Both the position numbers and the translations under genes were made by a program. The notes under the pieces are model-generated. The model made no database searches. It worked only from the letters and a program-made list of their open reading frames with translations, and was not told the DNA's origin. From positions 1-64,000 of the forward strand of contig NZ_FNUX01000011.1 of assembly GCF_900108305.1 (NCBI RefSeq): DNA of 64,000 bases. Reading direction: 5' to 3'. The DNA comes from Nitrosomonas ureae (GTDB lineage: Bacteria > Pseudomonadota > Gammaproteobacteria > Burkholderiales > Nitrosomonadaceae). Positions 42,309-50,893 of the stretch are shown in pieces; position 1 is the first letter of the stretch; the number at the start of each line of letters is the position of its first letter.

Positions 42309-44681
42309 ATGGATACTTCACATAAATGGCGTTTTTTTCGTTCCGGTGGCTTTGATCAGGTCCGCCTAGAAACGGAAGGAGATTTAAAATCTCTCGGTGA
42401 GCTTGATCCAAAGCTCTGGGCAGCACTGAGTTGCCCAACTAGCAATCTTGAATTCGATAGCAAAACACTTGAATTCATCGATGCCGATGCTGATGGTCAT
42501 ATCCGTGTACCCGAAATTATTGCAGCCGCTAATTGGGCGACATCATTGCTTAAAAATCCTGAAGATCTTACTCATGGATCGGATACCCTGCCCCTGAATT
42601 CTATTGATGATAGTTCTCCAGAAGGAGCTGCGTTGCTTGCTTCAGCAAGACAAATTTTGCTGAACATTGGCAAAAACGATGAACTTGCCATCTCAATTGA
42701 AGATACTGCCGATTTGAATAAGATTTATGCGAGCACAAAATTCAATGGTGACGGCATTATTCCGTCCAGCGCAGCCACCGACGCTGATACACAAACAGTC
42801 ATTGAAGAAATCATTACTTGTGTAGGTGCGGAAGAAGATCGTTCGGGATTAGCCGGTGTTTCGGAAGAGAAGATCATTCAATTCTTTACGGAAGCTAATG
42901 CTCATTCGGAATGGTGGCAATTAGCCGAACATCATGCAGCCAACATTCTTCCGTTAGGAGAAGAGACTCAAGCTGCTAAGAAAGCTTTTGATAGCGTCAA
43001 AGCCAAAATTGACGATTATTTTACGCGTTGTCGGCTTGCAGAATTCGATCAACGGGCCGGTGAGCCACTCAATCCCGCAATCACAGAATATGAAGCGCTG
43101 GCCAATAAAAATTTATCTGCTGAATCCGAACAAGTCGTCTCCTTACCTGTAGCAAAAATTGAAGCGAATAAACCGCTGCCGCTTGCCGCAGGAATTAATC
43201 CTGCGTGGATACATGCGATCACTGAATTTAGAGATAAAGTTATCAGTCCGCTTCTGGGCAGTAAAGAAAATCTGAGTAGTGAAGAATGGCAACAATTGTG
43301 CAATAAGTTTTCAACTCATCAAGCATGGTTGGATGTTAAACGAGGGGCTATCGTTGAATCGTTAGGAATCAAACGCATTCGCACCATTCTGGCTGGTGGC
43401 TTTCAAGAGAAAATCATGTCTCTGATCCATAAGGATAAATCTCTTGCTTATGCATGGGATGCCATTAATTCTGTTGAAAAATTGATTCGCTACCACCGCG
43501 ATCTTTTTCAGTTATTGAATAATTTTGTATCGTTCCGCGATTTTTATACGGCTCAGCACAAGGCCATATTTCAGGCAGGATCATTATATTTGGATGGCCG
43601 CAGCTGTGATTTTTGCCTGCGTGTGACGGATATCAATAAGCATAGCGGCATGGCCAATTTAAGTGGCACTTACCTTGCCTATTGTGATTGTCAACGCCGA
43701 GGTGGCGATGAGAAAATGAGCATTGCTGCGGCTTTTACCAATGGGGATGCGGATAATCTTATGGTTGGTCGTAATGGTGTATTTTATGACCGCAAAGGAC
43801 AGGACTGGGACGCGACCATCGTCAAAATTATCGAACACCCGATTAGCGTGCGCCAAGCCTTCTGGTATCCGTACAAGCGGATTGGCAAGATGATTGGAGA
43901 GCAAATCGAAAAAATGGCAAGTGCGCGAGAGAAATCAGTTCAAGACCAGGCAACATCAGGTATCGCAAACACTGCACAAGCTACCGAAGCTGGTAAAGCA
44001 CCTCCTGCTCCATTCGACGTCGGCAAGTTCGCAGGGATTTTTGCGGCGATTGGTCTGGCCATTGGAGCCATTGGCACCGCGATCGCAGCCGTCGTAACAG
44101 GTTTTATCAGTTTAATCTGGTGGCAAATGCCATTGGCTATTGTTGGATTATTCCTATTAATCTCTGGTCCATCAGTTCTCCTTGCTTTTCTCAAGCTACG
44201 TAAGCGTAACCTGGCTCCATTACTGGATGGCAATGGCTGGGCTGTCAATACTCGCGCTATTATTAATATTCCGTTTGGTGCGTCACTGACACAAATGGCT
44301 ACCTTACCACCCGGCGCTCAGCGTTCACTCACCGATCCTTATGCGGAAAAGAAAAGTCCATGGAAGTCTTATTTCTTTATTTTGTTACTGTTAGGGAGTA
44401 TCGCTTATCTCTGGCATAGCGGTTACCTGAATCACGACGTTCTGGAAACAGTACGCAAGCAATTTTCAACGAATAAAAGTGAAGCAACAATCGAAAATAA
44501 AGTTAAACCTGATACAGATATTCCGGCCGTGCCTCAATCAGATGCTGCTCCAAGTGATCATAAGCCAGCTACAAAAGATGAACCACAATCTAGTGCAGAA
44601 TTTTCAGAAGTTTTACCTGATATACAGCCAACATCAGTACCAATATTAACTGCACCAGCATCTAAGCCAGTTAATCGCTGA
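42309..44681 (+). CDS. Large EF-hand-containing membrane protein of unknown function
   Basis: The ATG at 42309 (AGGAAATT upstream) gives 790 residues; an in-frame GTG at 42261 is less likely. One complete EF-hand loop is seen at 58-69: Asp58, Asp60, Asp62, Gly63, Ile65 and Glu69 at the canonical positions. A second calcium-like loop, FNGDGI, lies near 160. Two cysteine pairs, GRSCDFCLR and LAYCDCQRR, could bind a metal. Residues about 575-645 hold two or three transmembrane helices, another lies near 690-705, and the C-terminus is a disordered Pro/Ser/Ala-rich tail. I do not recognise a named family. It stands alone and ends at a strong terminator. Confidence 0.75.
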   Translation: MDTSHKWRFFRSGGFDQVRLETEGDLKSLGELDPKLWAALSCPTSNLEFDSKTLEFIDADADGHIRVPEIIAAANWATSLLKNPEDLTHGSDTLPLNSIDDSSPEGAALLASARQILLNIGKNDELAISIEDTADLNKIYASTKFNGDGIIPSSAATDADTQTVIEEIITCVGAEEDRSGLAGVSEEKIIQFFTEANAHSEWWQLAEHHAANILPLGEETQAAKKAFDSVKAKIDDYFTRCRLAEFDQRAGEPLNPAITEYEALANKNLSAESEQVVSLPVAKIEANKPLPLAAGINPAWIHAITEFRDKVISPLLGSKENLSSEEWQQLCNKFSTHQAWLDVKRGAIVESLGIKRIRTILAGGFQEKIMSLIHKDKSLAYAWDAINSVEKLIRYHRDLFQLLNNFVSFRDFYTAQHKAIFQAGSLYLDGRSCDFCLRVTDINKHSGMANLSGTYLAYCDCQRRGGDEKMSIAAAFTNGDADNLMVGRNGVFYDRKGQDWDATIVKIIEHPISVRQAFWYPYKRIGKMIGEQIEKMASAREKSVQDQATSGIANTAQATEAGKAPPAPFDVGKFAGIFAAIGLAIGAIGTAIAAVVTGFISLIWWQMPLAIVGLFLLISGPSVLLAFLKLRKRNLAPLLDGNGWAVNTRAIINIPFGASLTQMATLPPGAQRSLTDPYAEKKSPWKSYFFILLLLGSIAYLWHSGYLNHDVLETVRKQFSTNKSEATIENKVKPDTDIPAVPQSDAAPSDHKPATKDEPQSSAEFSEVLPDIQPTSVPILTAPASKPVNR

Positions 44682-44722
44682 ACTTATACACGTTAACGGG
44701 ATTTTTCAAGTTTATGGAGAGC

Positions 44723-44776
44723 AGATTGGCGCAATCTTTATAAAACTAGTTTTTTCGGGATTGCGCCAATCTTTTC
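44723..44776 (+). terminator. Strong bidirectional-type intrinsic terminator
   Basis: AGATTGGCGCAATC (44723-44736) is a perfect 14-bp complement of GATTGCGCCAATCT (44759-44772), with a 22-base loop and a T-run after the stem. It ends the EF-hand protein transcript. Confidence 0.8.
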
Positions 44777-44903
44777 ATTCCACAAACTGAGGAGTGTTGT
44801 CAAATATGTAGCTTATTGTATTAGGCGGCGAGTGGGTTTTTACATGCTATGGTAATCCTCCCATTTTTAATAGGGGCTTGCAGTAGAGAGTTTTAGTTTA
44901 AAA

Positions 44904-45155
44904 GCTTCTGTTGGCAGTGCCGGAGATTCTTATGACAATGCGCTGGCCGAAAAATTAACGGATTATACAAGCCGGGGTCATAAGGTATCGCGGCCCCTGG
45001 CGCAATATTGACGATGTGGAGTGTGCTACCTTGGAATAGGTAGATTGGTTTAACAATCACCGGTTACTGGAGCCGATCGGAAATATTCCATCAGTGGAAT
45101 TTGAAATGGCATATTATCGGCAACTAAGGGAGTCAGTTCAAACCCGGGGCGATTC
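44904..45155 (+). mobile_element. Decayed 3' end of an IS3-family element
   Basis: The DDE transposase C-terminal part can be read in two frames. The first gives ASVGSAGDSYDNALAEKL to about 44999; the second gives GPWRNIDDVECATLE, an in-frame TAG, then VDWFNNHRLLEPIGNIP and MAYYRQLRESVQ. Both a frameshift and a stop break it. It ends in a terminal repeat (45129-45155) whose outer end, read inward, is TGAATCGCCCCGGGTTT, close to the one at 68-95. No OrfA is left, so the copy is immobile. Confidence 0.85.
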
Positions 45156-45208
45156 ACTTATCTTTCAGCTGGTTTTCAATTCCGGTTAACCAGGAGGATT
45201 CGGGTTGA

Positions 45209-46459
45209 TCATTTTTGAGCGCGCGCCCAGCGTTTTCTTTGCCAGATAATAACGCCTGTTACTGAAAGCATAGCAACGAGTAATCCCAGCACGGAGATCA
45301 TGATGCGTCCGGGCAGACCAAGGATTCGGCCGGAGTGTAGCGGAAATTGAGCGTCCAGAAAGATATCGCCTGCACTTCCGGTTCCAGGTATTTTTTCTCC
45401 TAATAAAGAGCCATCCTGGCCGTCGAAATAAAGCCACGGATTACCAAGGCCGAATTCTGCATGGTCTTGTCCCGGTTCATGAAATGTAACGCCATAGACA
45501 CCATATTCCGGATTATAAAACATGCCTCCAGGCGGCGTGCTCCAATTTCTTTTTTGGGATTCCGTATTGGCCAATTCGATGATTTCGTTACGGCCGATCA
45601 TGGGTTCTATGGGCTCATCATGTGGGTTGGGGGTACGTATTGCAAAGGGATCGGGGGCAAGTGTGGAAAAAATTGAAACAATGGGGCGCGTGATTTCAAG
45701 TTTAAGATTCATCGAAACTGCAGTCACGGCAAGTATCAATAATAATCCCCATAGCCATACTCCACCGGAGCGGTGCAGGTCAAAATTCAGCTTATAATTG
45801 CCTTGCCGCCAGCGGAAAGCAAATGATTTTCGCCAGACTTCAAAGTTAGGAAATGAAATCCATAATGCAATGAAGCAATCGATGGACCACACAATTGCTA
45901 AAATGCCCATTAGTACAATGCCTAATTCAATATCGAAAGCATCCGGAATATGCATGCTATAGTGCAGTTTATACAGGAAGGGGATGAAATTTTCACGAGC
46001 GAGCGAGATTTCTCCCCACATGCGGGAGCCGCGTAATTCTCCACTCGCAGGGTCCAGCGCGATTTGATTGAACCTCAAATCAAATGCCCTGCCTGTACTC
46101 GGATCTATGCGCCCTGTTACACCCAACCCCAGGTTCTGATCAGGCTCGATAGTTAACGGTAGCCATGTGATGAGTATTCTGGGATCAGCTGCTTCAAGTT
46201 GATCCGCAAGCATGGTTGGAGGAAGAGGATCCTCCTGGCCCTGTCTGTCGAATAATTGCGGATTTAACCATTCATCGAGTTCATGATCCCAGGAGATGAT
46301 TGCGCCGGTTAGGCCTGAAACAAACAGGAAGAGTGCCAGAAAAAGACCGGCCCAGCGATGTAGCAGTGTAAGAATCTGACGACCTATTCTGGATTTTCCG
46401 GATTGAGTGTCTTGTTGCCCAATCGCAGCTGGTATTGCAGATTCAATGTATTTTTTCAT
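45209..46459 (-). CDS. PepSY-domain inner-membrane protein (iron-uptake associated)
   Basis: The 416-residue protein has the PepSY-associated membrane layout: a first helix after LHRWAGLFLALFLFVSGLTG, a periplasmic PepSY domain with WDHELDEWLNPQLF, the conserved LHYSMHIPDAF, then helices near 185-205, 240-260 and 380-400. Relatives near siderophore genes act as membrane reductases that free iron from ferric siderophores, using haem ligated by conserved His. It follows the exporter gene by 4 bases on the minus strand, so both form one unit. A broken paralogue closes the other end of the locus (60.1 kb). Confidence 0.8.
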   Translation of the reverse strand: MKKYIESAIPAAIGQQDTQSGKSRIGRQILTLLHRWAGLFLALFLFVSGLTGAIISWDHELDEWLNPQLFDRQGQEDPLPPTMLADQLEAADPRILITWLPLTIEPDQNLGLGVTGRIDPSTGRAFDLRFNQIALDPASGELRGSRMWGEISLARENFIPFLYKLHYSMHIPDAFDIELGIVLMGILAIVWSIDCFIALWISFPNFEVWRKSFAFRWRQGNYKLNFDLHRSGGVWLWGLLLILAVTAVSMNLKLEITRPIVSIFSTLAPDPFAIRTPNPHDEPIEPMIGRNEIIELANTESQKRNWSTPPGGMFYNPEYGVYGVTFHEPGQDHAEFGLGNPWLYFDGQDGSLLGEKIPGTGSAGDIFLDAQFPLHSGRILGLPGRIMISVLGLLVAMLSVTGVIIWQRKRWARAQK

Positions 46460-46463
46460 AATG

Positions 46464-48134
46464 TTAAGCTGCGCTATGGGCTGTTATCAGCGATGAGGTG
46501 ATTGTTTCAGATTCGGTTTCTGATGGTTGTGCATTAATATGGGTCAAACGACCGTTTTCCATGCGTATAAGACGATCAGCCAAGTGAAAATAACGATCAT
46601 CGTGGGAAATCACTAATATTGTTTTGCCCATTGCACGTAACTCGGGAAGCAATTCATGATAGAAGATTTCCTTAAAAACAGGATCCTGATCAGCTGCCCA
46701 TTCATCAAATACCAGAAATGGGCGATTCTCAAGATAAGTGATCGCAAGAGCCAGGCGTTTGCGTTGTCCTTGCGATAACGTAAGCGTGGTAAAGGCGCCA
46801 TCTTGAACTTTTACTTTATGCTGCAGATGCAATTTTGTTAAAAGTTCGTTCCCTTTTTTATCCAAATCTGTTTCATGGTTTGTTTCAAGTAATCGATCAA
46901 AAAGATGGAAATCGGAAAAAATTGTCGAAAAAAATTGTCTGTAATAATCACGATTCACATCATCGATAATTGTTTCATTAAGGATGATCTTTCCTTCTTC
47001 CGGAGGATAAAGACCTACCAGCAATTTTGCTAAAGTTGTTTTGCCGCTGCCATTACCTCCAACCAGGAAAATAATTTCTCCAGGATGAAATTGCAAATCT
47101 ATTGGACCTAGTGTAAACATTTCATCTTTCTGTTCGTGATAATAGCGGTGTAACACACTCTCCAGCCTAATGGATTGCAGTGGTGGCAATTCAATTTTAT
47201 GGGTTTGCGATTCGGAAGAGGACATGGAACGCGTAATTTCATCGATGCGCTCAGCCGAAACTTGTGCCAGATTTGCACGGGGAATATTCAATAACAGAGC
47301 TTCAAGCGGCCCCAACATATAAACAAATACCAGCGCATATCCCGTCATGATCAATGTTCGATCGGGAACGTCGCCAACCAGCATGAACAGCACCATGCCA
47401 ATAAATGCATAAATCAGAAAATTCCCCCAGCCTGCTGAAGCCACAAAAATGGACATGCCAAGCGTTCGTTCTTTACGTACTTTCTCGATTGATTGCCCGA
47501 GTACATCATTATAGAAAGCAGTGCGCTTGCCTCGATTGAGACGTAATTCCTTTGCGCCGTCCGTGAGTGAACGAAAATAGGCGAATAAGTTATCCTGTTC
47601 CTCAGCGGCAATATCCAGGTGCTGTATGGCGCGAAGGTGGGCAAGATGATATCCAAGCGAACCAAATCCGATGACAAGGAGCGCTAATAAGAAAACCTGC
47701 CATGATAGAAAAGCCATGTAAACCAAGCAGCCGGCAACTACGACGGCATTTGTCAGAATTACAGGAAAGCTAACGAAAAATTCGGCTACACGGGTGCAAT
47801 GTTCGGAAAGAGCGGACTGTATACGCGCTGCGCCCAGTAATTCGAGTTGCCGGTAATCGGCCACAATGACGCGTTTTGCGATAAAACCGCGAAGCTCGGC
47901 GTGTGCGCGTTGTCCTAATCGCTCAAATAAAATAGCAGCTACCACATAACTTACCATGACGCAGGATGCTGTTGCTGCGAATATGAGTGCCATTTTTCCG
48001 TTATCCGATTCGGCGGTTGTCAGTGCGGCGCTGATTTGTGCAAGCAGAAGAACACTGCAAATTCCATGCACTATGCTGGCAATCGACGCGCTTAAAAGTA
48101 GAGGCTTGGATTGTTTAATAAGATATTTCAACAT
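46464..48134 (-). CDS. Cyclic-peptide/siderophore exporter, ABC type (PvdE/SyrD-like)
   Basis: The 556-residue half-transporter fuses six transmembrane helices (first ~320 residues) to an ATPase domain: FLVGGNGSGKTTLAKLLVGL (Walker A), TLSQGQRKRLALA (signature) and FLVFDEWAADQDP (Walker B). The unusual DEWAADQDP and LSQGQRKR sequences mark the PvdE/SyrD cyclic-peptide exporter group, which moves pyoverdine-type siderophore precursors or lipopeptides across the inner membrane. It diverges from the acyltransferase gene across a 296-base control region and is followed by the PepSY gene. Confidence 0.85.
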   Translation of the reverse strand: MLKYLIKQSKPLLLSASIASIVHGICSVLLLAQISAALTTAESDNGKMALIFAATASCVMVSYVVAAILFERLGQRAHAELRGFIAKRVIVADYRQLELLGAARIQSALSEHCTRVAEFFVSFPVILTNAVVVAGCLVYMAFLSWQVFLLALLVIGFGSLGYHLAHLRAIQHLDIAAEEQDNLFAYFRSLTDGAKELRLNRGKRTAFYNDVLGQSIEKVRKERTLGMSIFVASAGWGNFLIYAFIGMVLFMLVGDVPDRTLIMTGYALVFVYMLGPLEALLLNIPRANLAQVSAERIDEITRSMSSSESQTHKIELPPLQSIRLESVLHRYYHEQKDEMFTLGPIDLQFHPGEIIFLVGGNGSGKTTLAKLLVGLYPPEEGKIILNETIIDDVNRDYYRQFFSTIFSDFHLFDRLLETNHETDLDKKGNELLTKLHLQHKVKVQDGAFTTLTLSQGQRKRLALAITYLENRPFLVFDEWAADQDPVFKEIFYHELLPELRAMGKTILVISHDDRYFHLADRLIRMENGRLTHINAQPSETESETITSSLITAHSAA

Positions 48135-48344
48135 GGTTTATCTATTTCGAAAAAGATATCAATAGTGACGAATGGTGAAAGCAAATGTTTACTCTCTTGG
48201 GCTAACGTATGCGGTAGTTTTGGGTAGCTTAACGATTAACTGAAGAAGTATTTGTGGCCGGTCATTTCTCGCTATTTGTCAATAGCATGGCCATTTTCTA
48301 ATTTTATTGAGATGTCACTGAAAGTGAGGGGAATGGTCATCAAA

Positions 48345-48380
48345 AATAATAAATAATAAATAATAATACTTCTCATTCGT
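48345..48380. promoter_or_regulatory. Possible Fur box beside an AATAATA tandem repeat
   Basis: In the divergent promoter region of the iron locus, AATAATA repeats three times (48345-48365). The adjoining 19-mer at 48362-48380, AATAATACTTCTCATTCGT, matches the E. coli Fur consensus at about 11 of 19 positions. A Fur-controlled iron response is expected for these genes, but this match is only moderate. Confidence 0.35.
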
Positions 48381-48430
48381 CTTCAAAAACAGATAAAGAA
48401 ATTACAAAAATAATCTCTCATTGGAAATGA

Positions 48431-49537
48431 ATGAAACAGTTTCAATTAAATGATCGGTCGAGTGAATTATTGGTGGAGCAAGCGACGCTTCCGGTTCACT
48501 TGATATCTCGTCCGGATCAAATTTGCTATGGCGTCACGTATGAAGATGAAACTTTACGCGTGAAAGAAAATGAAAATGGGAGAGAAACGGTCTGGCATTT
48601 ATATAAACAATCTGACCAATTAAGATTGGAATGGACAGATTGTTCTTATGAATATCCTGAAGCGACTGAATTGTTGGCGGCAATAGAGGCTTCGGTGGTG
48701 AACTATCCGCATCAGAAAAAATTATCTCTTTTGATTCCAAGCGACCACCTCAAGGCGTTATTTGATTCAGGTGTTTTGATTAAGGGTGCGGATAATCAGA
48801 TTTCTGTTTATGTAGATATTTTTTGGCAGCAAGCCAGAGTATGGCGTCTTTCAACGTCTGTTCAGGTTTTTCCCATTCACTATGTCGTTAGTCATGGGCG
48901 GAGCCATCCGCTTCGCCCGCCCAAACCCATCGGTAAAGTTTATCAGCGGTATATTTCGTGGTTGGGCCGTACCTTGATTTTCCGGGCAATCGATCCAGCA
49001 ACTGATCTGAGCTGCTTCAACCGCTGGATGAATGATCCAGTCGTAGCGGAGTTCTGGCAGGAAGAAGGGGATTTATCCAAACATCATGCTTATCTTGCTG
49101 CCATCGAAGTTGATCCTCATGCAATGGGTTTGATGGGTTGTTTTGATGATGAGCCATTCGGTTATTTCGAAATTTATTGGGCACAGGAAGACCGGATTTC
49201 TCCTCATTACGATGCAAATGATTTTGATCGTGGCTGGCACGTGTTGATCGGGGAGCCGCATATGCGCGGCAAGCCTTTTGTTACAGCCTGGCTACCCTCC
49301 ATTTCGCATTATTTGTTTCTTGATGATGATAGAACACAACGTGTTGTGATCGAGCCGCGCATTGATAACCATAAGATGATACGGAATCTTGCGCAGTGCG
49401 GCTATGCAAGCATCAAGGAATTTGATTTTCCTCACAAGCGCGCGATGCTTGGCATGTTGTCACGTAAACGTTTTTTTGCTGAACAACTATGGGTGCCGCG
49501 TCGCGTTTCGTTACCCCAGTCTGTCGCCTTATCTTAA
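48431..49537 (+). CDS. Siderophore N-acyltransferase (IucB-like GNAT)
   Basis: The 368-residue protein has an unassigned N-terminal ~190 residues and a C-terminal GNAT domain of the siderophore type: DLSCFNRWMNDPVVAEFW, GLMGCFDDEPFGYFEIYWA, DRGWHVLIGEPHMRGKPF, RVVIEPRIDNHKMIRNLAQCGY. Such enzymes put an acetyl or other acyl group on the N-hydroxy amine of lysine or ornithine to make a hydroxamate iron ligand. It is followed after 7 bases by the hydroxylase that would make its substrate. ATG at 48431. Confidence 0.85.
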   Translation: MKQFQLNDRSSELLVEQATLPVHLISRPDQICYGVTYEDETLRVKENENGRETVWHLYKQSDQLRLEWTDCSYEYPEATELLAAIEASVVNYPHQKKLSLLIPSDHLKALFDSGVLIKGADNQISVYVDIFWQQARVWRLSTSVQVFPIHYVVSHGRSHPLRPPKPIGKVYQRYISWLGRTLIFRAIDPATDLSCFNRWMNDPVVAEFWQEEGDLSKHHAYLAAIEVDPHAMGLMGCFDDEPFGYFEIYWAQEDRISPHYDANDFDRGWHVLIGEPHMRGKPFVTAWLPSISHYLFLDDDRTQRVVIEPRIDNHKMIRNLAQCGYASIKEFDFPHKRAMLGMLSRKRFFAEQLWVPRRVSLPQSVALS

Positions 49538-49544
49538 GGATTTC

Positions 49545-50849
49545 ATGATGAAAATTTTTGATTTGATCGGTATTGGTTTTGGCCCGTCCAATATAGCGCT
49601 TGCCATTACGCTCGAAGAGAAAAAACAGGCTGGTTATCCCACCGAGTCCTTTTTTATTGAGAAGCAGCCCGGTTTTGCGTGGCATGCAAACATGATGCTG
49701 GATAACGCACATATGCAGGTCTCTTTTCTTAAAGATTTAGCCACGATGCGCAATCCGGCCAGTCATTTCACATTTATCAATTACTTACACGAGAAGAGCA
49801 GATTGCAGGATTTTATCAATCTGAAAACTTTCTTTCCGAGTCGTCGTGAATTTAATGATTATCTTGCGTGGGCCGCGGGGCATTTTGATCATTGCTGCGC
49901 ATATGGTGAAGAGGTGATTGAAGTGTTACCGGAAAAATTCAGTGGTGAGATTTCATTGTTGCGAGTCCGGTCCCGCGATAAAAGGCAAATTGTTCATGAG
50001 CGATTAACTCGAAGCCTGGTGATCAGCATCGGTGGTCAACCCAGGATTCCGGAAAGTTTTGTGCAAATAAAAGATGATCCGAGGGTTTTTCATTCAAATG
50101 ATTATCTGAAGCAGATTAAACAGCATGCGCATGCCATAAAAATAGCTGTAGTTGGAGCAGGGCAGAGCGCCTCAGAAATTTTTATGGATTTACATCATCG
50201 TTCTCACGCCACGCAAATTGATTTGATCATGCGCGCCCGTTCAATCAAACCATCGGATGATAGTCCATTTGTCAATGAAATTTTTAATACCGATTTTACC
50301 AATTTTGTTTTTAATACCCCAGAACAGGAGCGGGGAAGAATACTCGGTGAATTTTGGCATACCAACTATGCAGCACCCGATCTGGTTCTGATAGAACAAA
50401 TTTATAACGTGTTGTATCAGCAAAAAGTTGCTGATACAAAGCGGCATCGTTTTTTACGACGCCATGTAGTCAGAAAAGCCATCGCCCAATCAGATGGGAT
50501 TCAATTCACTCTCCAGGACTTGAATAACGATTGCGAGAAAACCTCAATCTATGACGCGGTGGTATTGGCAACAGGGTATCACCGCGATCATTACAAATCG
50601 TTACTAGCGCCGCTCATGCCTTATTTGCAGGATTGTTCAGTTAATCGCCAATACCGGATAAGCAGCGTGCCGTCATTTAAGCCGGCAATTTTTCTTCAAG
50701 GTGCTTGTGAGAGCAGCCATGGCTTAAGCGATACCTTGTTGTCAGTAACAGCGGTGCGTACTGATGAAATAGCACAAGAATTGATGAACATCATCAATCA
50801 ATCAAACAGTACACAACCTCAGCGTACAGTAACTTCCGCGTTGGCTTAG
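49545..50849 (+). CDS. pvdA: L-ornithine N5-monooxygenase-like siderophore hydroxylase
   Basis: From the ATG at 49545 (AAGGA upstream) the product is 434 residues. It is a flavin-dependent N-hydroxylase: GIGFGPSNIALAI (FAD loop), FAWHANMMLDNAHMQVSFLK and FFPSRREFNDYLAWA (both much closer to PvdA/SidA ornithine enzymes than to the lysine enzyme IucD), and AVVGAGQSASEIF (NADPH loop). It hydroxylates the side-chain amine of ornithine with O2 and NADPH, the first step of hydroxamate siderophore synthesis. Ornithine rather than lysine is inferred from motif similarity. A longer frame starting at 49389 overlaps the acyltransferase and is not used. Confidence 0.88.
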   Translation: MMKIFDLIGIGFGPSNIALAITLEEKKQAGYPTESFFIEKQPGFAWHANMMLDNAHMQVSFLKDLATMRNPASHFTFINYLHEKSRLQDFINLKTFFPSRREFNDYLAWAAGHFDHCCAYGEEVIEVLPEKFSGEISLLRVRSRDKRQIVHERLTRSLVISIGGQPRIPESFVQIKDDPRVFHSNDYLKQIKQHAHAIKIAVVGAGQSASEIFMDLHHRSHATQIDLIMRARSIKPSDDSPFVNEIFNTDFTNFVFNTPEQERGRILGEFWHTNYAAPDLVLIEQIYNVLYQQKVADTKRHRFLRRHVVRKAIAQSDGIQFTLQDLNNDCEKTSIYDAVVLATGYHRDHYKSLLAPLMPYLQDCSVNRQYRISSVPSFKPAIFLQGACESSHGLSDTLLSVTAVRTDEIAQELMNIINQSNSTQPQRTVTSALA

Positions 50850-50893
50850 TTAGTGTATGAAAAATAAGTAGCTAATTTTTTGTGAAATTTAAG

